From positions 18,944 to 82,943 of the forward strand of contig NZ_JANTYS010000028.1 of NCBI RefSeq assembly GCF_024808255.1: a stretch of 64,000 bases of DNA, in the 5' to 3' direction. This document shows positions 1-8,583 of the stretch, in pieces. The DNA is from Mucilaginibacter dorajii. Lineage in GTDB: Bacteria > Bacteroidota > Bacteroidia > Sphingobacteriales > Sphingobacteriaceae. Made by a program: the position numbers and the translations under genes. Within the stretch, counting starts at the first letter, position 1, and each line of letters begins with the position of its first letter. The notes under the pieces are model-generated. The model was not told the DNA's origin. It saw only the letters and a program-made list of their open reading frames with translations, and did not search any database.

Positions 1-140
1 AACCAACAGGAGAGGGTACGGGCTTAGGGCTTTCACTAAGTTATGATATTGTAGTAAAAGGGCATAGCGGTAGAATTGATGTATTAACCCAGGAAGGTGA
101 AGGGACGGAATTTGTCATAAGTCTGCCTTTGGGGATTTAG
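1..140 (+). CDS. C-terminal end of a sensor histidine kinase (partial)
   Basis: Only the last 45 codons and the stop are inside the window; the frame begins at base 3. It shows the G2 box of a histidine kinase ATPase domain (GEGTGLGLS) followed by the usual closing strand pattern (GHSGRIDVLTQ, GTEFVISLPL). The ATP-binding domain ends the protein, so no receiver domain follows it. The sensor part and ligand cannot be seen. The family assignment rests on the G2 box and is solid despite the short length. Confidence 0.85.
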   Translation, partial: PTGEGTGLGLSLSYDIVVKGHSGRIDVLTQEGEGTEFVISLPLGI

Positions 141-159
141 GATTTTTAATTATGGTATT

Positions 160-297
160 TTACAACGTAGTTAAAAACCTTTCTGCCAATGTTCCCATTT
201 TCGTCAATGCCTTCTCAATAACTATGCGGTAATTTCCGGGGCCATCGGCATTGTAGTAGTTCAAAGATCCATATTCTTCGTTGTTTGCTGTAGCGCG
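160..297 (-). pseudogene. Decayed gene fragment (3' end of an unknown gene)
   Basis: On the minus strand, about 43 codons stay open from just after an in-frame TAG near 298 to a TAA at 160-162. The reading is protein-like (for example NYYNADGPGNYRIVIEKAL) and its base composition matches genes here, unlike the very AT-rich DNA at 300-600. No start codon or upstream part remains. It may be the tail of a gene removed by a rearrangement next to the kinase end. The family was not recognised. A chance open frame remains possible. Confidence 0.35.
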
Positions 298-300
298 CTA

Positions 301-669
301 TCGAAGAAAACTATACAGTTTTTTAATTAGTATATTTTATACAATAACAAAATTTAACATATGAAATTCTATATGTATTTTATCAAATTTTTCAATTTTA
401 TTGATATATCTTATTTAATTTTTTAGTAGAAACATAATTTGTGTTATTTTTTATAATAATTCTATACCATATATAGTTTAATTATGTAAAATTCATAAAA
501 AATTTATCTTTGATTTGTTTATTCTTCAAGTAATTTTTAATAAATAACAAAAAATATTAAAATAAATTCAATAAAAATCATGTAATAGTTTGAAAAGTTG
601 ATATTTAACAAGGAATTAACGTTATATTGTGATTCAATCAAAATAATTTATCAACCAATCAAACAAAAC
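301..669. other. AT-rich upstream region of the TonB receptor gene
   Basis: About 370 bases of very AT-rich DNA without a gene. A match to the Bacteroidota -7 consensus TAnnTTTG (TATCTTTG) lies at 505-512 on the plus strand, which would give a leader of about 150 bases before the receptor gene. A good -33 TTTG at the right spacing is not present. Nothing else was recognised. Confidence 0.4.
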
Positions 670-3555
670 ATGAAGTTAAAATTACATTTTTTCATTTCTG
701 GGGCACTTTTCCTCCTCTGTTCCCCCGTTTTTGCGCAAAAGCTAACAGGTACTGTTACCAGTGGCGGGCATCCGGTAAGTGCTGGCACAGTTAAAGTGAC
801 CCCGACAGGCACTGGTACTATTACCGATGGCGATGGTAAGTACACGCTTTCATTAAAAGCGGGATCATACCAGGTAAGTTTTTCGGCCATCGGCCTTGAA
901 AAGAAAACCGTTACAGTAGCTATTGCCGCCGGCGAAACCAAAGTATTGGATATGGAGCTTGCCTCATCTGCCGAAGGCTTAAAAGAAGTAATTGTAGTAG
1001 GTAGTCGTGGCGTTGGTCGTACCAAAATTGAATCGGCTGTGCCGGTAGATGTGCTTAAAATGAACCAGGTGGATGCCGTAACAGCAAAACCCGATTTAAT
1101 GAGCCAGCTAAACCAAACCGTACCATCCTTTAACTATAATAAACAAAGCGGGGGTGATGGCTCCGACGCCATCGACTTTGCAAGTTTACGTGGTTTGGGC
1201 TTTGATCAAACATTGGTACTCATTAATGGCAAACGCCGTCACCTTTCGGCCTTTGTTAATGAGGTGGGTACCCGTGGCCGCGGTAATAGCGGTACAGATT
1301 TAAACGCCATTCCTGAAGCAGCAATTGATCGTATCGAGATCCTGCGTGATGGTGCATCTGCCCAATACGGCTCTGACGCAATAGCAGGTGTAATCAACAT
1401 CGTACTGAAAAAGGATGTTAACCATTTAAACATAAATGCCGGCTTTAGCGGCTATAACGATCAAAAATATAACACCTTAAACAACGTTGACCCATCAGCA
1501 TACTATACCGACAAGCATTTTGACGGACAAACATTTACCCTTGGTGCCAATTACGGCTTGCCTTTAGGCAAAAGTGGTGGTTTCATTAATGTGGGCGCCA
1601 ACTACTTTAACCAGGGCAAAACCTTTAGGGCTATCCCCGATACCAATTGGCAAACGAATCCCAATGCCCAACCGGTTGCCCGTGAGCGCAGGGCCTTTGG
1701 TGATGGTTCTGTAGTATCTGGTGGTGGCATGTACAATCTTGAACTGCCTATAAAAGGCACTAAAACCGTGTTTTATTCATTTGGAGGCTATAATTACAAG
1801 CACTCTAATGTTTACGCCTACACCCGCAGTTGGAACTATGATAACGGCTTGCGTCAAAACCCAACAAAATTCCCTACGGATGCTAACGGCAATTTGGTAT
1901 TTGTACCCGGTATTATGAAAGTACAAGGTGTACAGGATGGCACTATTAGTGCAAATAACGTATACTATAACCCACAGGAAGATGTTTATATCAAAGATCT
2001 TTCATCTGCAATTGGTTTAAGGGGTACTACTGCAAGCGATTGGGACTGGGATATCAGTAATAATGTTGGTCGTAATGATTTCCATTATTGGGGAAACAAA
2101 ACCTTCAACGCTTCTTTACCTGTAGTTGCAGGCGAGCCTATTCAAACCCGTTTTGATGATGGCGGATTTAACTTTTTACAAAATACGGCAAATGCAGATA
2201 TAACCAAACGCTTTGCTACTGTAGCGCAAGGTTTGCAATTATCATTTGGTGCCGAGTTTAGGTATGAGCGTTACCAGCTTTACGCGGGTGAGCTTAATTC
2301 ATATGTAGCAGGTGGTGCTACACTACCCGGCGGTGTTGCCAAAGCATCAGGTTCTGAGGGATACCCGGGCTACCAGCCAAGTGATGAGGTAAAAGATCAC
2401 CGTACCAACGAGGCTGCATATGCCGAAGCCGCTTTGGATGTAACCGATAAATGGTTGATTGATGGAGCAGCCCGTTTTGAACATTACTCTGATTTTGGCG
2501 GCGTAAGCACTTTTAAGTTTGCGACACGTTACAAACTAACCGACAACTTTAATCTTCGCGGATCGGCAAGTACCGGTTTCCGCGCACCAACTTTACAGCA
2601 AATTGATTTTAGTAATACCAACACTACTGTAGTTGGCGGTAACCTGGAATACACCAAACTGGTACCAAACTATTCTGACGTTGCAAAAACAGCAGGTATT
2701 CCTAAGCTAAAACAAGAAACCTCAACTAACTACAGCCTGGGCTTTGCATGGCAGCCGGTAAGTGATCTTACCGTTACTTTAGACGGCTACGATATCAAAA
2801 TCAAAAACAGGATTGTGATCTCGGGATTATACAATCAGGGTGATGAGACACTTGGGCAGCCATTGAATGATCTATTATTAAAACAAGGTATAAGTGCAGC
2901 GCAGTTTTTTGCTAATGCCGTTAATACAACCAATACAGGTATTGATATTGTGTTAGATTACAAGAAACATTGGGGTAAAAACCATTTCTCTGCCTTGTTA
3001 GCCGGAAATATCCAGCATTTATCAATCAACAAGATCAATATTCCATCTACATTTAAAGGATCACCTGCAGATAGTGCTACTTTCTTTTCAGATAGGGAGC
3101 AATATTTCCTTAAAGCAAGTGCGCCAACAGCTAAATTTAACCTGAACCTGGAATATGGTGTAAGTAAATTCGCTATAGGTGGTCGCCTTACTTATTTTGG
3201 TGATGTAAAAGAATTAGGGTTTGGCGAAACCAGCGCGCCTGATGGCGTTGCCGATCCATATTTCCCTTACGTAACTTTAGATGCTACAGGTGAAAAGGTT
3301 AAAGAGATCTTCGATTTTAAACCTAAAGTAACTACCGATCTTTATGTTTCCTACAAGATCAATAAAACCGTATCATGGACAGCGGGTGTAGACAACTTGT
3401 TCAATGTGCATCCAAGCACCAACGTTATTAAAGGATCAGTTAATCCGAATAGCAGCAGTTCTTTTGGTGATAGCGAATCTGGCGGTCCGTTTGAGGCGGT
3501 TCAAATGGGCTTTAACGGTATGCGGATATTTACCAAACTGGCATTTCATTTTTAG
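670..3555 (+). CDS. TonB-dependent outer-membrane receptor with carboxypeptidase-regulatory-like N-terminal domain
   Basis: An outer-membrane active-transport barrel driven by TonB-ExbB-ExbD. The ATG at 670 gives a clean signal peptide (MKLKLHFFISGALFLLCSPVFAQ); the frame is also open from a TTG at 598, but that adds 24 non-signal residues. Order: signal peptide, CarboxypepD_reg-like beta-sandwich (about residues 23-110), plug domain (about 120-250, with LRGLGFDQTLVLINGKRR and IDRIEILRDGASAQYGSDAIAGVINI), then a barrel ending in aromatic residues (KLAFHF). Length 961 aa is usual. No SusD-like partner follows, so it is not a classic SusCD pair. The substrate is unknown. A hairpin terminator follows directly. 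Confidence 0.93.
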   Translation: MKLKLHFFISGALFLLCSPVFAQKLTGTVTSGGHPVSAGTVKVTPTGTGTITDGDGKYTLSLKAGSYQVSFSAIGLEKKTVTVAIAAGETKVLDMELASSAEGLKEVIVVGSRGVGRTKIESAVPVDVLKMNQVDAVTAKPDLMSQLNQTVPSFNYNKQSGGDGSDAIDFASLRGLGFDQTLVLINGKRRHLSAFVNEVGTRGRGNSGTDLNAIPEAAIDRIEILRDGASAQYGSDAIAGVINIVLKKDVNHLNINAGFSGYNDQKYNTLNNVDPSAYYTDKHFDGQTFTLGANYGLPLGKSGGFINVGANYFNQGKTFRAIPDTNWQTNPNAQPVARERRAFGDGSVVSGGGMYNLELPIKGTKTVFYSFGGYNYKHSNVYAYTRSWNYDNGLRQNPTKFPTDANGNLVFVPGIMKVQGVQDGTISANNVYYNPQEDVYIKDLSSAIGLRGTTASDWDWDISNNVGRNDFHYWGNKTFNASLPVVAGEPIQTRFDDGGFNFLQNTANADITKRFATVAQGLQLSFGAEFRYERYQLYAGELNSYVAGGATLPGGVAKASGSEGYPGYQPSDEVKDHRTNEAAYAEAALDVTDKWLIDGAARFEHYSDFGGVSTFKFATRYKLTDNFNLRGSASTGFRAPTLQQIDFSNTNTTVVGGNLEYTKLVPNYSDVAKTAGIPKLKQETSTNYSLGFAWQPVSDLTVTLDGYDIKIKNRIVISGLYNQGDETLGQPLNDLLLKQGISAAQFFANAVNTTNTGIDIVLDYKKHWGKNHFSALLAGNIQHLSINKINIPSTFKGSPADSATFFSDREQYFLKASAPTAKFNLNLEYGVSKFAIGGRLTYFGDVKELGFGETSAPDGVADPYFPYVTLDATGEKVKEIFDFKPKVTTDLYVSYKINKTVSWTAGVDNLFNVHPSTNVIKGSVNPNSSSSFGDSESGGPFEAVQMGFNGMRIFTKLAFHF

Positions 3556-3576
3556 CAGTACATAACCTTCATAATG

Positions 3577-3613
3577 ATCCCCCGGTTTTTGTGTAATCCG
3601 GGGGATTTTTTAT
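3577..3613 (+). terminator. Rho-independent terminator after the TonB receptor gene
   Basis: A 9-bp stem (ATCCCCCGG at 3577-3585 with CCGGGGGAT at 3598-3606) followed by a T run, 22 bases after the receptor stop codon. Confidence 0.85.
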
Positions 3614-3704
3614 GTTTAGTCGATTTTTGAGCAAATATTACCCCTTAAATTGGTTTAATTGAAAATTTTTGATAATATTTGTTTATTAATCGTTCTTAAG
3701 GAGT

Positions 3705-4658
3705 ATGAAAGTATTGCAATTCACCATTCCGGTGCCACATGATAAAAGCGTAATTGCCGATCAGTTTAGCTTGCCTTACTTTTACCCTTACCTGCACAGG
3801 CATAAAGAAACACAAATCACGTGGATCCAGAAAGGAGAGGGTACACTGATAGCCGGTAATAACATGCACCACTTTGCGCCCGGCGATGTATTTCTATTAG
3901 GTGCCAACCTGCCACATCTTTTTAAAAGCGATCCCCAATATTTTGAAGCAGAAAATGAAGACGCTATTAGCGCCCTCAGCATTTTTTTTAATCCAGATGG
4001 TGTATTAGCCTCTTTTTTTGATTTGCCAGAGGTACGCATGCATAAACTGTTCATACAACAGCATCAACAGGGAATTAAAGTGCCTGTAGCTGATGCCGAT
4101 AGGATCATCACATCTATGACGGGTTTACGGGATAGCAGCGGTGCCGATCAATTGGTGCAGTTTATCCATTTATTAAAGGGGCTGTCTGATATCAACGAAC
4201 AATTGCAGCCTCTATCGTCATACGGCAACCTGCCGGGTATCACCGAAAATGAGGGTATCAGAATAGGTAATATTTACAACTTCATCATGCAAAACTATGC
4301 AGAATCGTTAACACTTGATGATGTAGCTAAGGCGGCTTTTATGACGTCAGAATCATTTTGTCGTTACTTTAAAAAGCATACGGGAAATACATTCGTTACT
4401 TTTTTAAATGAAGTGCGTATCAATGAGGCGTGTAAAATGCTCACTGCCAATAAATTTGAAAGTATATCTATAGTAGCTTATAAAAGCGGTTTTAAAAGCA
4501 TTACCAATTTTAACAGGGTGTTTCGGTCGGTAACAGGTAGTTCGCCAAGGGAATACACCGAAAGTTTCAACGGAAAGATAGCGATAGCCCAACCTGCTCC
4601 TGAAATTGATATTCTCAAAAAAGGAAATTCAAAAGCTGCTTTTGCCAACGGGGTTTAA
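3705..4658 (+). CDS. AraC family transcriptional regulator (cupin plus HTH_18)
   Basis: A 317-aa DNA-binding regulator. The N-terminal half is a cupin-type sensing domain (HRHKETQITWIQKGEGTLIAG), and the C-terminal 100 residues carry two helix-turn-helix units with the AraC signature (VAYKSGFKSITNFNRVFRSVTGSSPREY). The ATG at 3705 follows AAGGAG at a good distance, one of the few clear Shine-Dalgarno sites here. The cupin fits a sugar or small organic ligand, but none can be named. It lies after a terminator and has its own upstream region, so it is probably a single-gene unit. The stop overlaps the stop of the opposing methyltransferase gene by four bases. Confidence 0.9.
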   Translation: MKVLQFTIPVPHDKSVIADQFSLPYFYPYLHRHKETQITWIQKGEGTLIAGNNMHHFAPGDVFLLGANLPHLFKSDPQYFEAENEDAISALSIFFNPDGVLASFFDLPEVRMHKLFIQQHQQGIKVPVADADRIITSMTGLRDSSGADQLVQFIHLLKGLSDINEQLQPLSSYGNLPGITENEGIRIGNIYNFIMQNYAESLTLDDVAKAAFMTSESFCRYFKKHTGNTFVTFLNEVRINEACKMLTANKFESISIVAYKSGFKSITNFNRVFRSVTGSSPREYTESFNGKIAIAQPAPEIDILKKGNSKAAFANGV

Positions 4659-5350
4659 GAGGTTTTTAAGGTTAACCTCACCAGGTATTGTTGAAATTCA
4701 TCCTCTAATAATACTTCCATGTCCCAACCTGCTTCGGTTACAATAGCCTCTAATGTTTTTTCATCTATATATAACCAGGGAAACCAGTCAGTTTTTTGGC
4801 CTTTGTACTCGTACTGATAATTCAGTTCGCCATAATATTTCCCGTTATCAGGAAGTTTTCCATCATACAGGTAAGCTATGTCTGATGAGTCGAACAGCAG
4901 TTGTCCACCTTTATTAAGCAGTAATTTGGCGCGTTCTAAAAATGTATTCACTGTTGGTAAACTTCCAGCAATACCAATGCCGTTCATGAGCAACAGTAAG
5001 GTGTCGTATCTATGTTCGTCGTACTTAAAAACATCGGCAACGATTACCTTTTTAACACCGCGCGCCTGCATTACATCGGCTGCCAGGGACGAAATTTCTA
5101 AAGCACTTACGTCAAACCCACGTTCCTGTAACACCAGGGCATGCGAGCCCGCACCGGCACCAATGTCTAATACCTCGCCGCGGCATTCGTTTAGGGCAAG
5201 CCATTCCATATCGGGCATATCATCCTCGTCCCTAAAATAAGCTTCAACCGGCATTTCCTCTTTGGGGCCGTATTGATTATTGATCCACAGTTTGTGAGCA
5301 GTTTGCCCGTGATGGTAATCATGTATGGCCTGGCCTAATATATCTTTCAT
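4655..5350 (-). CDS. Class I SAM-dependent methyltransferase
   Basis: A 231-aa protein with a seven-strand Rossmann methyltransferase fold. Motif I is LDIGAGAGSHALVLQERG, the acidic end of strand 2 is ALEIS, and motif IV is LLLMNGIGIAG. It transfers a methyl group from SAM to an unidentified acceptor; the lack of further domains gives no clue to the acceptor. A -7 box (TACTTTTG on the minus strand) lies only seven bases before the ATG, so the mRNA leader is very short. It converges with the AraC gene (4-base tail overlap) and diverges from the DUF92 gene. Confidence 0.85.
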   Translation of the reverse strand: MKDILGQAIHDYHHGQTAHKLWINNQYGPKEEMPVEAYFRDEDDMPDMEWLALNECRGEVLDIGAGAGSHALVLQERGFDVSALEISSLAADVMQARGVKKVIVADVFKYDEHRYDTLLLLMNGIGIAGSLPTVNTFLERAKLLLNKGGQLLFDSSDIAYLYDGKLPDNGKYYGELNYQYEYKGQKTDWFPWLYIDEKTLEAIVTEAGWDMEVLLEDEFQQYLVRLTLKTS

Positions 5351-5357
5351 ACTTGCG

Positions 5358-5365
5358 CAAAAGTA
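5358..5365 (-). promoter_or_regulatory. -7 promoter box of the methyltransferase gene
   Basis: TACTTTTG on the minus strand matches the Bacteroidota sigma consensus TAnnTTTG; the ATG begins eight bases downstream. No clear -33 box was seen. Confidence 0.5.
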
Positions 5366-5397
5366 TGAATTGAGCGCCTAATTACGGTTACATTAAA

Positions 5398-5405
5398 TAC
5401 CTTTG
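5398..5405 (+). promoter_or_regulatory. -7 promoter box of the DUF92 gene
   Basis: TACCTTTG matches TAnnTTTG and ends five bases before the ATG at 5411, implying a nearly leaderless transcript. No clear -33 box was seen. Confidence 0.45.
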
Positions 5406-5410
5406 AGCAT

Positions 5411-6121
5411 ATGATTGGCCAAAATATCCTGTTAGCGCTCATTATTATAGCCGGTATGGTTTACAGCATCGCCGCAAAAAAACTCACTGTTCCCGCTGCA
5501 ATAGCCGGTGCTTTGGTGGCTTATTTTGTTTATACCGGCGCAGGCTTCACGGGCGTAGCCATGATGACTGTCTTTTTTATTTTAGGATCGGCTGCCACCT
5601 CCTGGCAGGCGGGCAAAAAGCAAACTTTTACTGTAGAGGATGAGCGTAAAGGAGGACGCACAGTAGGGCAGGTGTTGGCCAATTCAGGCGTGGCCGCAAT
5701 ATGTGGTATGCTGGTATTAATGTGCACAAAGTTTGCCGGCTTATTGGTGTTGATGATGGCTGCAAGCTTTGCATCGGCAACGGCCGATACGTTATCATCT
5801 GAGTTAGGGACGGTTTATGGCAAGCGCTTTTTTAATATCATTACTCTAAAACCAGACCAAAGGGGATTGGACGGCGTGATCAGCCTGGAAGGTACATTAA
5901 TAGGCATAGCCGGAAGTTGTGTCATCGCGGTTATCTACGCCATAGGTTTTGGGTGGAATTTAAACCTGGTATGGATAGTTATAGCGGGCACAGCCGGTAA
6001 TTTAAGCGACTCATTATTGGGTGCTTTATTAGAGAGAAAGCATTACATAGGCAATAATGCAGTAAACTTTTTAAACACTTTGATAGCTGCGTTGGTTGTG
6101 CTGTTAATCAAATTGGTATAA
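5411..6121 (+). CDS. DUF92 family integral membrane protein
   Basis: A 236-aa protein with about six hydrophobic segments. It matches the DUF92 family in its conserved stretches (ASFASATADTLSSELGTVYGK and GTAGNLSDSLLGALLER). The plant relative VTE6 is a phytyl-phosphate kinase, so a prenyl- or polyprenyl-phosphate related role is conceivable, but this is extrapolation. It is followed after 18 bases by the M90 peptidase gene, so the two are probably cotranscribed. Confidence 0.85.
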   Translation: MIGQNILLALIIIAGMVYSIAAKKLTVPAAIAGALVAYFVYTGAGFTGVAMMTVFFILGSAATSWQAGKKQTFTVEDERKGGRTVGQVLANSGVAAICGMLVLMCTKFAGLLVLMMAASFASATADTLSSELGTVYGKRFFNIITLKPDQRGLDGVISLEGTLIGIAGSCVIAVIYAIGFGWNLNLVWIVIAGTAGNLSDSLLGALLERKHYIGNNAVNFLNTLIAALVVLLIKLV

Positions 6122-6139
6122 CCCTGATATTTACCCCCA

Positions 6140-6916
6140 ATGACATATATTATTATCGACCTTGTAGCGTTCGCATTAGTAGCTTATTTGTTTTTAAAAG
6201 GTAGTAAATCAAAGCAGGAACCTGCTATTCCCGCTGTTGATTATAAGCTGTCGTTGCGCACACATATTCAGTTTTATAATCAATTAGATGATGCCGACAA
6301 ATTGCTGTTTGAGCAAAAGATTATCGCTTTTTTGAGCGGTATCACCATTGAAGGCGTAGGAACAGCGGTTGAAGATACTGACAGGATAATGATTGCATCA
6401 AGCGCGGTAATTCCCATTTTTGGCTTTAACGACTGGGAATACCGCAACCTCACTAATGTGATCCTTTATCCCGATACTTTTGATGGTGAGTTTCAGTTTG
6501 AAGGCGAGAATCGCAACATACTGGGTATGGTTGGTACGGGTTATATGAACGGACAGATGATCTTATCGCGTGCGGCATTGATTAAAGGCTTTTCTAAACA
6601 GGCAGGGAAGGAGAACACAGCCATACATGAGTTTGTGCACCTGTTAGATAAAAGCGATGGCGCTACCGATGGCGTACCCGAAAACCTGCTGGCCCACGAG
6701 TATGTGTTGCCATGGCTGAAAATGATTCACCAGGAAATTCATAAAATTGAAGCGGGGAGATCAGATATTAACCCATACGCTGTAACCAACGAAGCTGAAT
6801 TTTTTGCTGTTGTTGCCGAATACTTTTTTCAAAAGCCCGACGAGTTAAAACATAAGCATCCCGAACTATACGAAATGCTGAGCACCATATTTATGCAGGA
6901 TAGGGCAAAGGACTAA
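6140..6916 (+). CDS. M90 (MtfA-like) zinc metallopeptidase, membrane-anchored
   Basis: A 258-aa protein with one N-terminal membrane segment (residues 3-20) and a zinc peptidase domain. The HExxH motif is HEFVHLLD (His163, Glu164, His167), and the downstream NEAEFFAVVAEYFF is the family's second signature. E. coli MtfA is soluble and binds the regulator Mlc; this homologue is membrane-tethered and no Mlc-like gene is visible, so its target is unknown. The 3' end overlaps the opposing YycJ-type gene by 26 bases. Confidence 0.85.
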   Translation: MTYIIIDLVAFALVAYLFLKGSKSKQEPAIPAVDYKLSLRTHIQFYNQLDDADKLLFEQKIIAFLSGITIEGVGTAVEDTDRIMIASSAVIPIFGFNDWEYRNLTNVILYPDTFDGEFQFEGENRNILGMVGTGYMNGQMILSRAALIKGFSKQAGKENTAIHEFVHLLDKSDGATDGVPENLLAHEYVLPWLKMIHQEIHKIEAGRSDINPYAVTNEAEFFAVVAEYFFQKPDELKHKHPELYEMLSTIFMQDRAKD

Positions 6917-7730
6917 TTAAACCCAAATCAAGCTGACCTAAAACTTCCAAAGGTTTGCCGCCGGTACCATCAATATAATAAACCGGAGTTTCCTCGTGCC
7001 TTGATGCTACCACTACGTGAACGCCATCGGCGTAGTTTTTAAACAGGTCTTCTACCAATTGCGGGTCGTTATTGTTTTTGGATAGATGGGCTAATAGTAA
7101 ATGCGTCATGTGCGCGGGCCGGTGTGTTAGGAATAGATCCAAAGCCTGCTTATTACTCAGGTGGCCTTTACCGCCGCTGATGCGCCTTTTAAGATGATAG
7201 GGGTAACCGCCGTTAGCTAACATTTCCTCATCATAATTAGCCTCCAAAAAAGCGGCGTGGCATTGAGCGAAATGACGGATCAGTTGATCACATACTATGC
7301 CCAGGTCTGTAAATATCCCAACTTTAACATCGCGGCAACTAACAATAAAGCTATGTGGCTCGGCGGCATCATGTACTTTGGGGAACGACGTAATATTTAA
7401 CGCTCCAATAGTAACAGTTTCAAATTCTTTAAGGTTATGTACCTGTTGCAGATCTATCATGCTCCCTGAATGTAGCAGTGTACCGGGAGTGATGTATACC
7501 GGCAGATTGAATTTTTTGGCCAGCACCGGGATTCCCCGGATATGATCAGAATGTTCGTGTGATACAAAAATGGCTTTCACCTTGCTCATGGGCAAACCCA
7601 GCCGGGCCATGCGTTTTTCAGTTTCACGGCATGATATGCCTGCATCAACCAATATAGCCTCGTCGTCGTTCCCTATGTAATAGCAATTGCCATTACTCCC
7701 CGAATTTAGTGATGTAATAAATAAACACAT
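6891..7730 (-). CDS. Metallo-beta-lactamase fold hydrolase, YycJ/WalJ type
   Basis: A 279-aa MBL-fold protein. The N-terminal TSLNSGSNGNCYYIGN and the metal site HEHSDH (His58, His60, Asp62, His63) match the YycJ/WalJ/VicX group, presumed nucleases or phosphodiesterases, which in Firmicutes sit with the WalRK system. A second metal-ligand region (PKVHDAAEP) and LLLAHLSKNNN are also present. No WalRK homologue is adjacent here. It begins at an ATG at 7730 and has no nearby partner on its strand. Confidence 0.85.
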   Translation of the reverse strand: MCLFITSLNSGSNGNCYYIGNDDEAILVDAGISCRETEKRMARLGLPMSKVKAIFVSHEHSDHIRGIPVLAKKFNLPVYITPGTLLHSGSMIDLQQVHNLKEFETVTIGALNITSFPKVHDAAEPHSFIVSCRDVKVGIFTDLGIVCDQLIRHFAQCHAAFLEANYDEEMLANGGYPYHLKRRISGGKGHLSNKQALDLFLTHRPAHMTHLLLAHLSKNNNDPQLVEDLFKNYADGVHVVVASRHEETPVYYIDGTGGKPLEVLGQLDLGLISPLPYPA

Positions 7731-7893
7731 ATTTTAGAGCTAAAAGCTTAAAACCGAAGGCAGAAAGCTATTTTCATGATTTTATACAATGCAAAATAAC
7801 GGATTTATGCCGCATTTTGGCATGAGGTAAATCGATATCTTTTTAAAATAGGTGTATTTTTTTGCGCTTATAAAAACCTGCTTATATTTAGCC

Positions 7894-8547
7894 ATGGATT
7901 CACCTCAAACTTTACCTGTACTTGATGCTGCCGAATTGCGTGTATTGGGCTCGCTGATGGAAAAAAGCAAAACCACGCCCGATTATTACCCCATGACCCT
8001 TAATGGTTTAACTGCTGCATGTAATCAGAAAACATCGCGTAAGCCGGTGGTTAATTATGATGAGGCTATTGTTACCGAAGCACTAAACACACTAAAACGT
8101 CGCGGGCTGATATCTACCGCTACTGGCGGATCTATCCGCAATATTAAATATAAGCACAATTTCGCCATTGTTTTCCCGGTGATCCCGGCGGAGGTTGCGT
8201 TGATTTGCCTACTAATGCTGAGGGGGCCGCAAACACCCGGGGAGTTAAATACCAACTCGGGAAGGTTATATGAATTTGAGTCGATAGAAGAGGTGCAGGA
8301 AATGTTGGAAAAGCTATCAGATCCTGCCTTGCCTTATGTGGTTCAGCTCCCCAAACGCCCCGGTCAAAAAGAGCAGCGTTACGCACATTTATTAGCCGGC
8401 ACACCGGAAATCAGCGATGACGACGAAATGGAAGAAACAACCGGCCGCTCATCCGGCGGACTTGAAGCCCGTGTTATTAAACTGGAGCAAGACCTCGCCG
8501 AAATGAAAGAAGCTTTTGATAAGCTGATGAAGGAATTAATGGGGTAG
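7894..8547 (+). CDS. YceH family protein (DUF480)
   Basis: A 217-aa protein. The match to YceH is clear: LRVLGSLMEKSKTTPDYYP, LTAACNQKTSRKPV and LLMLRGPQTPGELNTNSGRLYEF. The family is built of two winged-helix domains; its function is not established. A C-terminal coiled coil (ARVIKLEQDLAEMKEAF) follows, as usual. The ATG at 7894 was chosen over a GTG at 7852 because family members begin just before LDAAELRVLGS. It appears to be a single-gene unit. Confidence 0.88.
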   Translation: MDSPQTLPVLDAAELRVLGSLMEKSKTTPDYYPMTLNGLTAACNQKTSRKPVVNYDEAIVTEALNTLKRRGLISTATGGSIRNIKYKHNFAIVFPVIPAEVALICLLMLRGPQTPGELNTNSGRLYEFESIEEVQEMLEKLSDPALPYVVQLPKRPGQKEQRYAHLLAGTPEISDDDEMEETTGRSSGGLEARVIKLEQDLAEMKEAFDKLMKELMG

Positions 8548-8583
8548 GGTTGATGAAGAAGAAATAAAAATGCTAACGTATTT

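Noticed and set aside
670..3555. SusC-type receptor of a polysaccharide utilisation locus
   Set aside because: No SusD-like gene follows and a terminator ends the unit, so the classic SusCD label is not supported.
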